DNA from: an uncultured Oscillospiraceae bacterium
GTDB taxonomy: Bacteria; Bacillota; Clostridia; Oscillospirales; Ruminococcaceae
Assembly (NCBI GenBank): GCA_958448395.1
Contig: CAUDDP010000039.1
Span: 1 to 20,285, forward strand
Length of the DNA stretch: 20,285 nt
Direction of reading: 5' to 3'
The translations under genes were made by a program, and so were the position numbers. Numbering within the stretch: position 1 is the stretch's first letter; each line of letters starts with the position of its first letter. A model generated the notes under the pieces. It was not told the DNA's origin. It saw nothing but the letters and a program-made list of their open reading frames with translations, and searched no databases. This document shows, one piece after another, positions 15,393 through 20,285 of the stretch.

Positions 15393-16024
15393 CAAAACCG
15401 CTTAGAATTGCACTGACAAAGGGACGCTTAGAAAAAGACACAGTTGGATTGCTGGAAAAGTTGGGTTACGACTGTGAGGCAGTACACAATAAGGGAAGAC
15501 GGTTGATTCTGCCGATTCCAGACGGCAATATGGAAGTGGTACTTTCCAAAGCTGCGGATGTTATCACCTATGTGGAACATGGTGTTTGTGACTTGGGCGT
15601 TGTCGGAAAAGATACTATTTTAGAAATGTCCGGCAAGTTTTTTGAACTGGCAGATTTGGGCTTTGGAAAATGTCGGTTTGCATTGGCAACGAAAAAAGGA
15701 ACGAATTTCTACAGTGGTTATGGTGTGAAGTGTATTGCAACCAAATATCCAAATGTTGCACGTCGCTTTTTTGAGAGTAAGGGCATGGATGTGGATATTG
15801 TAAAAATTGAAGGTTCTGTGGAACTGGCACCGCTACTGGAACTGTCAGACGGTATTGTGGATATTGTAGAAACTGGTGTGACACTGCGGGAAAATGGTCT
15901 GGAAGTGGTGGAAGAAATCGTACCGATTTCAGCAAGACTGATTGCCAATGTCGTCAGTCTGAAAATGCGGCAGCAGGAAATAGAAGCATTGATTCAGAAG
16001 ATTGAGGAGGTATTGCAGGCATGA
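15389..16024 (+). CDS. hisG: ATP phosphoribosyltransferase catalytic subunit, short form
   Basis: Catalyses the first, committed step of histidine synthesis: ATP + PRPP to phosphoribosyl-ATP. At 211 residues it is the short HisG form, which lacks the C-terminal regulatory ACT-like domain of the long form and therefore needs HisZ, encoded just upstream. Visible landmarks are RIALTKGRLEKD (residues 6-17), a first-domain block with DLGVVGKDTILE, and the signature with PRPP-binding loop around EGSVELAPLLELSDGIVDIVETG. The start overlaps the hisZ stop and the stop overlaps the hisD start, both as ATGA, so translation of the three is probably coupled. Confidence 0.97.
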   Translation: MTKPLRIALTKGRLEKDTVGLLEKLGYDCEAVHNKGRRLILPIPDGNMEVVLSKAADVITYVEHGVCDLGVVGKDTILEMSGKFFELADLGFGKCRFALATKKGTNFYSGYGVKCIATKYPNVARRFFESKGMDVDIVKIEGSVELAPLLELSDGIVDIVETGVTLRENGLEVVEEIVPISARLIANVVSLKMRQQEIEALIQKIEEVLQA

Positions 16025-17325
16025 TTACCATGAAACAGATTAACGCCAGTGTGGCAGAAGAACGAGAGGCATTTTTTCAGCTGTTAGAGCAACGGACTGG
16101 CGAAACGAACCAGCGTGTAACCGAAACGGTACAGGAAATTTTAAAGACGGTCAAAGTAGGCGGCGATGAAGCGGTTAAAAATTATACGTTAAAATTTGAT
16201 GGCAGCTTACCGGAATATTATGAAGTACCAAGAGAAGTCATCAATGATGCTTTGACAGAAGCGGATGAAGCATTTGTCAATGCACTGCTGAATGCAATGG
16301 AGAATGTTCGAGATTTTCACCAGCGGCAAGTAGAACAGGGTTTTATTCACCCGATGGAAAACGGTGTGATTCTGGGACAGCGTGTTCGTGGTCTGGAGCG
16401 TGTAGGTTTGTATGTGCCGGGGGGTACGGCTGCCTATCCATCCAGTGTGTTGATGAATGCTGTGCCAGCAAAAATTGCTGGTGTTAAGGAAATTATTATG
16501 GTGACACCGCCGAGAAAAGACGGGACACCAAATCCGGATATTCTGGTTGCAGCAGCGATTTGCGGCGTAGACCGGATTTTCCTTTCCGGTGGTGCACAGG
16601 CGATTGCCGCATTGGCATATGGAACAGAAGAAATTCCGAAGGTAGATAAAATTGTCGGCCCTGGGAATATCTATGTGGCAACTGCCAAGAAGCTGTTATA
16701 TGGTATTGTTGATATTGATATGATCGCCGGACCGAGCGAAGTATTGGTAATGGCTGATGAAACTGCAACACCGTCCTATGTCGCAGCGGATTTAATGTCA
16801 CAGGCAGAGCATGATGTACTTGCATCCTCTATTCTGGTGACCACCAGTGCTGCATTGGCAGAACAGGTACAGGCAGAGATTAATCGGCAGGTGCAGACCC
16901 TTTCCAGAAAAGAAATTATTGAAAAGTCTATGAACAACTACGGTGCAATTTTGCTTTGCAATCGTCGGGAAGAGGCAGTACAGCTGGCAAACCGGATTGC
17001 ACCAGAGCACTTGGAAGTTTTGATGGAAAATCCAATGGAGCTGCTGGGGGCATTGGACAATGCTGGTTCTGTCTTTCTGGGGCAGTATGCATCTGAACCA
17101 TTGGGTGACTATTATGCAGGGCCAAACCACGTTCTGCCGACCAGTGGTACTGCACGGTTCTTCTCTCCATTGGGTGTGGCAAGTTTTACAAAGCGCTCCA
17201 GTTATACCTATTATACAAAGGATGCATTACGTGCGGCCAAAGATGATATTGTACTGATTGCCAATCGGGAAGGTCTAACAGCACATGCAAATGCGATTAC
17301 AGTACGATTTGAGGATGAACAGTAA
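16021..17325 (+). CDS. hisD: Histidinol dehydrogenase
   Basis: Zinc enzyme that oxidises L-histidinol to L-histidine in two NAD-dependent steps, the end of the pathway. The 434-residue protein carries the family signature in VGPGNIYVATAKKLLYG and DMIAGPSEVLV. Zinc ligands fall at Gln261 and His264 (MSQAEHD), Asp363 and His422, and the catalytic pair is Glu329-His330 in APEHLEVL. Near the C-terminus it has GPNHVLPTSGTARF. Length is normal. The start at 16021 overlaps the hisG stop and follows AGGAGG (16005-16010) by 10 bases; an in-frame ATG three codons later is a less likely alternative. It is followed by a 167-base gap, whereas every other junction in the his block is 18 bases or less. Confidence 0.98.
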   Translation: MITMKQINASVAEEREAFFQLLEQRTGETNQRVTETVQEILKTVKVGGDEAVKNYTLKFDGSLPEYYEVPREVINDALTEADEAFVNALLNAMENVRDFHQRQVEQGFIHPMENGVILGQRVRGLERVGLYVPGGTAAYPSSVLMNAVPAKIAGVKEIIMVTPPRKDGTPNPDILVAAAICGVDRIFLSGGAQAIAALAYGTEEIPKVDKIVGPGNIYVATAKKLLYGIVDIDMIAGPSEVLVMADETATPSYVAADLMSQAEHDVLASSILVTTSAALAEQVQAEINRQVQTLSRKEIIEKSMNNYGAILLCNRREEAVQLANRIAPEHLEVLMENPMELLGALDNAGSVFLGQYASEPLGDYYAGPNHVLPTSGTARFFSPLGVASFTKRSSYTYYTKDALRAAKDDIVLIANREGLTAHANAITVRFEDEQ

Positions 17326-17492
17326 GATGGTAAATCCGTATACGATTTCTTTCAAAACTTATTGGAAAAATATGAAAATGAAAATGGAATTTGTTCTGGT
17401 TGATCCCATACACATAAATAGGAAGCAGTGTATGTAAATTATATGGAACAATTGTTTACAGCAAAATCATGAATATTATAGAGAGGTGTAAT
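17326..17492 (+). other. Non-coding gap hisD-hisB, possible site of lost hisC
   Basis: This is the only loose junction in an otherwise packed operon. It contains a 36-codon open frame (17327-17437) starting one base after the hisD stop, with GAGG 12 bases upstream; its predicted peptide has no family I recognise. A 7-bp inverted repeat, CATACAC (17407-17413) and GTGTATG (17428-17434), lies near the end of that frame. I see no convincing promoter. In many clostridial his operons hisC lies between hisD and hisB, so the gap may be a scar of its loss; that is inference. Confidence 0.45.
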
Positions 17493-18074
17493 ATGAGAGA
17501 AGCCGTGATAGAGCGTAATACAAAAGAAACACAAATTCAAGTAAAAGTGATACTGGATGGAAAGGGTGTTGCGGAGATTCACACTGGGATTGGCTTTTTT
17601 GATCATATGCTGACTGCCCTTGCCGTACATAGTGGTATTAGTATGTATATTCAGGTTGCTGGAGATTTGCATGTAGACGGGCATCATACAGTAGAAGATA
17701 CTGGTATTGTACTGGGGAAAGCCATTGGAGAAGCCTTAGGTGACAAGTCTGGCATTACCCGTTATGGCAGTGCCTACATTCCGATGGATGAAGCACTTGC
17801 CTTTTGCAGTCTGGATATCAGCAATCGTCCGTTTTTGGTCCTTCAGGGAACATTCACCAATGCTATGATTGGGCAGTATGACACCTGTCTGACAGAGGAA
17901 TTTTTCCGTGCCTTTGCCTTTCAGGCTGGCATTACCTTGCATATTAACATGATGTACGGTGTGAACGATCACCATAAATGCGAAGCTGCTTTTAAGGCAG
18001 TGGCACATGCATTAAAAATTGCCATTGAGCCGACAAAAAGTGGACAAACACTTTCTACGAAAGGGGTTTTATAA
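17493..18074 (+). CDS. hisB: Imidazoleglycerol-phosphate dehydratase
   Basis: Dehydrates imidazole glycerol phosphate to imidazole acetol phosphate, a manganese-dependent step. The 193-residue protein is the monofunctional form, without the N-terminal histidinol-phosphatase domain of enteric HisB, so that activity must come from another gene. Landmarks are GIGFFDHMLTALAVHSG (residues 32-48), the metal-binding DGHHTVEDTGI (62-72, with His64, His65 and Glu68) and the second metal motif VNDHHKCEAAFKAVAHAL near the C-terminus. I chose the ATG at 17493, 4 bases after GAGAGGTG, because an upstream in-frame ATG at 17469 has no ribosome site and adds eight atypical residues. It abuts hisH with no gap. 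Confidence 0.97.
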   Translation: MREAVIERNTKETQIQVKVILDGKGVAEIHTGIGFFDHMLTALAVHSGISMYIQVAGDLHVDGHHTVEDTGIVLGKAIGEALGDKSGITRYGSAYIPMDEALAFCSLDISNRPFLVLQGTFTNAMIGQYDTCLTEEFFRAFAFQAGITLHINMMYGVNDHHKCEAAFKAVAHALKIAIEPTKSGQTLSTKGVL

Positions 18075-18680
18075 ATGATTGCCATTGTAGACTATGGTGC
18101 CGGTAACATTTTCAGTGTCAAAAATGCACTGGATTATCTGGGATTGGAAAGTCAATTGACGGATGATATGCAGACCATTCAGCACGCAGATGCCATTATT
18201 TTGCCGGGTGTTGGAGCATTCCCCAGTGCGATGCAGATGCTGAAAGAACGGAATTTAGTGGAAGTTCTGCAAACGGAGGCAAAAAGGAAGCCGTTTCTGG
18301 GTATTTGTCTTGGGATGCAGCTGATTTTTGAAAAAGGCTACGAGTTTGAAGAATGTGATGGCTTGGGACTGATTCCCGGCACAGTTGAAAAAATACCAGC
18401 AGCAGACTTGATTATTCCGCATATGGGTTGGAATAAGCTCGAATATCAGATGGATTGTCCATTGCTGCATAATCTGAGTGAGGAAGCATATGTGTATTTT
18501 GTACATTCCTATCAGGCGTTTGTACCATCACAATATTTGGCAGCTTATGTTACCTATGGTGGGCAAATTCCGGCAATGGTTTATGATGGAAAAACAGTTT
18601 TCGGTGCACAATTTCATCCGGAAAAGAGTGGGGAAACTGGCTTACAAATTCTGCGAAACTTTGGAGGGCTGTTGAAATGA
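18075..18680 (+). CDS. hisH: Imidazole glycerol phosphate synthase, glutaminase subunit
   Basis: Class I glutamine amidotransferase that releases ammonia from glutamine and channels it to HisF. The 201-residue protein has the nucleophile in GICLGMQLIFE (Cys78), the GVGAF oxyanion-region motif, HMGWNKLE and FVHSYQAF at the interface side, and the catalytic His181 and Glu183 in GAQFHPEKSG. The triad is complete. The start directly follows the hisB stop, with AAAGGGG upstream inside hisB. The stop overlaps the hisA start by 4 bases. Confidence 0.97.
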   Translation: MIAIVDYGAGNIFSVKNALDYLGLESQLTDDMQTIQHADAIILPGVGAFPSAMQMLKERNLVEVLQTEAKRKPFLGICLGMQLIFEKGYEFEECDGLGLIPGTVEKIPAADLIIPHMGWNKLEYQMDCPLLHNLSEEAYVYFVHSYQAFVPSQYLAAYVTYGGQIPAMVYDGKTVFGAQFHPEKSGETGLQILRNFGGLLK

Positions 18681-19405
18681 TTATTTTACCTGCAATTGAT
18701 ATACAGGACGGCACATGTGTACGTCTGGTAAAAGGCGATTTTTCCACTTCTCACAAAGTTGCAGAAGATTACCGAAAGACCGCTGCTGATTTTGTTGCAG
18801 CTGGTGCCGCTTGGATTCACATGGTCGATTTGGATGGTGCCAGAGCTGGCAAACCAATGAATGCAGATTTGTTTCTGGATGTCGCAAAACATACACCACT
18901 AAAGGTCGAACTGGGCGGCGGTATTCGCAGCTTAGATACAGTAGAAACTTATTTGCAGGGTGGTATTTCCCGTGTCATTCTGGGTTCCATTGCTCTGAAA
19001 AATCCGCAGATTGTCAAAGAGGCTGTCGCAGAATATGGGGATCGGATTGCTGTTGGAATTGATGCGAAAAATGGCATGGTTGCTGTAGAAGGTTGGCTGG
19101 ACAGTTCTTCTGTCGATTATCTTTCTCTTGCAAAAGAGATGACGGCGGTTGGGGTAAAGTACATTATTTATACAGATATTTCCAAAGATGGTACACTTTC
19201 TGGTGTTAATACGGAACAGTTACAGCAGATTCACAACGCCGTTGGTACAAGCTGCAATATTATTGCAAGCGGCGGCGTGCATACCATTGCGGATATTCAA
19301 GCGTGTAAGCAGATGGGACTGTATGGGACAATTTGCGGAAAGTCACTATATCAGGGAACATTGCAATTAGAAGAAGCCATTGCTTGTGCTGGTGCACAGC
19401 AATAA
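18677..19405 (+). CDS. hisA: ProFAR isomerase (phosphoribosylformimino-AICAR ribotide isomerase)
   Basis: A TIM-barrel enzyme performing the Amadori rearrangement of ProFAR to PRFAR, the substrate of HisHF. In the 242-residue protein the two catalytic aspartates are Asp8 (ILPAIDIQDG) and Asp129 (VGIDAKNG). The phosphate-binding loops are VELGGGIRSL and IASGGVHTI, and YTDISKDGTLSG is typical for HisA. Its half-barrel symmetry and resemblance to HisF are evident from the paired motifs. In lineages without TrpF, a HisA-type PriA can serve both pathways; nothing here points specifically to that. The ATG overlaps hisH and follows GGAGGG. Confidence 0.97.
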   Translation: MIILPAIDIQDGTCVRLVKGDFSTSHKVAEDYRKTAADFVAAGAAWIHMVDLDGARAGKPMNADLFLDVAKHTPLKVELGGGIRSLDTVETYLQGGISRVILGSIALKNPQIVKEAVAEYGDRIAVGIDAKNGMVAVEGWLDSSSVDYLSLAKEMTAVGVKYIIYTDISKDGTLSGVNTEQLQQIHNAVGTSCNIIASGGVHTIADIQACKQMGLYGTICGKSLYQGTLQLEEAIACAGAQQ

Positions 19406-19423
19406 GAATGGAGGCTGCGTGAT

Positions 19424-20179
19424 ATGCTGGCAAAAAGAATTATTCCCTGTCTGGATGTACGGGATGGAAAAGTAGTAAAGGGCGTCAAGTTTGAGGGAAT
19501 TCGAGATGTTGGCGACCCTGTTGCCTTGGCACAGGAATATAATGCACAGGGTGCAGATGAGATCGTATTTTATGATATTACTGCCTCTTATGAAAAAAGA
19601 GGCGTGATTCTGGATGTGGTACGAGAAGCAGCGAAGAAAATCTTTGTACCGCTGACTGTTGGCGGTGGCATTAAGAGTATTGACGATTTTCGGGAAACTT
19701 TGCGTGCTGGTGCGGATAAAGTATCTGTCAATTCGCAGGCAGTACAGAATCCGACTTTGATTCGGGAGGCAGCTGATATTTTCGGCAGCCAATGTGTTTG
19801 TGTTGGGATTGACGCCAAAAAAATTGGTGAAAACAAATGGTCAGTTTTCATCAATGGCGGCAGAGTGGATATGCATCTGGATTTAATTGACTGGGTAAAG
19901 CAGTGTGAGCAATTGGGAGCAGGGGAGATTTGCCTGAATTCCATTGATGCAGACGGCACAAAGGAAGGCTTTGATCTGCCGATGCTGAAAGCGGTTTGTG
20001 GTGCAGTTTCTATTCCAGTCATTGCCAGTGGCGGTGCTGGCAAACTGCCGGATTTTGCAGAAGCTTTTCTGGAAACGGGTTGTTCTGCCGCTTTGGCAGC
20101 TTCTCTCTTTCATTTCGGGGAGTTGACTGTACAGGATGTCAAGGCAGACTGCCGGAAAAAGGGTATTTTAATGCGGTGA
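19424..20179 (+). CDS. hisF: Imidazole glycerol phosphate synthase, cyclase subunit
   Basis: A TIM-barrel cyclase that uses ammonia from HisH to turn PRFAR into imidazole glycerol phosphate and AICAR. The 251-residue protein has the catalytic Asp11 (RIIPCLDVRDGKVVKG) and Asp130 (CVGIDAKK), the phosphate loops TVGGGIKSIDD and IASGGAGKLPDF, and NSIDADGTKEGFD. Length is standard. It starts 18 bases after hisA with GGAGG upstream. It is the last his gene visible: the following 106 bases show no hisI or hisIE start and no clear terminator. Confidence 0.98.
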   Translation: MLAKRIIPCLDVRDGKVVKGVKFEGIRDVGDPVALAQEYNAQGADEIVFYDITASYEKRGVILDVVREAAKKIFVPLTVGGGIKSIDDFRETLRAGADKVSVNSQAVQNPTLIREAADIFGSQCVCVGIDAKKIGENKWSVFINGGRVDMHLDLIDWVKQCEQLGAGEICLNSIDADGTKEGFDLPMLKAVCGAVSIPVIASGGAGKLPDFAEAFLETGCSAALAASLFHFGELTVQDVKADCRKKGILMR

Positions 20180-20232
20180 TGATATAATTGTATTTTGTAT
20201 ACTCATGCTGTCACTGCAGAAAGAATTTAAGG

Positions 20233-20264
20233 AACGTGAGTTCGATGAGAGCGTTTTATCTGCC
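20233..20264 (-). repeat. Right, inverted copy of the two-part repeat
   Basis: AACGTGAGTTCGATGA (20233-20248) is the exact reverse complement of 121-136, and ATCTGCC (20258-20264) that of 102-108. Spacing between the blocks is 9 bases here against 12 in the left copy. It lies 53 bases after the hisF stop. Confidence 0.6.
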
Positions 20265-20285
20265 GAATGGCAACTGCGGTCAAGC

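Noticed and set aside
17399..17440. Promoter inside the hisD-hisB gap
   Set aside because: TTGATC-like and TAAATT/TATATG-like hexamers exist but not at 16-18 base spacing; no pair is convincing.
20205..20285. Partial open frame running off the right edge
   Set aside because: 27 open codons without a ribosome site; it includes the repeat copy, and the peptide does not look like HisI or any family I know.
1..20285. CRISPR arrays, tRNA or rRNA genes, insertion sequences, phage or defence genes
   Set aside because: No direct-repeat array, cloverleaf, transposase or integrase was seen; every long gene is a known housekeeping or biosynthetic gene.

Overview
The window looks like a chromosomal segment of a low-to-moderate G+C Firmicute, most likely class Clostridia and plausibly a Ruminococcus/Oscillospiraceae-type gut anaerobe. 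This inference rests on several points: strong AGGAGG ribosome sites, a Gram-positive PolC replicase, a YlmC/YmxH-type PRC-barrel protein found in spore-forming lineages, the gene order rpsB-tsf-pyrH-frr-uppS-cdsA-dxr-rseP-ispG-polC, and short-form HisG paired with HisZ. No 16S or other taxonomic marker is present, so the genus is only a guess.

Layout. Bases 1-150 hold no recognisable gene but contain one copy of a short repeat. A minus-strand PadR regulator (225-590) ends in a clear terminator. A 467-base AT-rich gap without a convincing gene follows, then a small PRC-barrel gene (1058-1327). From 1370 to 14122, all on the plus strand, lies a translation / lipid-isoprenoid / replication block. 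It comprises rpsB and tsf with their own promoter, a structured leader and an intergenic attenuator-like hairpin; a strong terminator; then pyrH with a new promoter, frr, uppS, cdsA, a hairpin, dxr, rseP, ispG and polC. From 14124 a near-consensus promoter drives a compact histidine operon, hisZ-hisG-hisD-(167-base gap)-hisB-hisH-hisA-hisF, ending at 20179. The last 106 bases carry an inverted copy of the repeat seen at the left end.

How the genes work together. rpsB, tsf and frr serve translation. pyrH supplies UDP and UTP. dxr and ispG are steps of the MEP isoprenoid pathway, whose product feeds UppS (the C55 carrier lipid for wall synthesis). cdsA makes CDP-diacylglycerol. rseP is a site-2 membrane protease. 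polC is the replicative polymerase. The his genes cover ATP-PRPP condensation (HisZG), ring isomerisation (HisA), IGP synthase (HisHF), IGP dehydratase (HisB) and histidinol dehydrogenase (HisD). HisC, HisI, HisE and histidinol phosphatase are not in the window.

I do not see a previously undescribed multigene system: every long gene belongs to a well-known family. What deserves a second look is non-coding: the folded rpsB leader, the hairpins before tsf and dxr, the terminator-like hairpin in the his leader, the hisD-hisB gap where hisC often sits, and the repeat pair bracketing the window.
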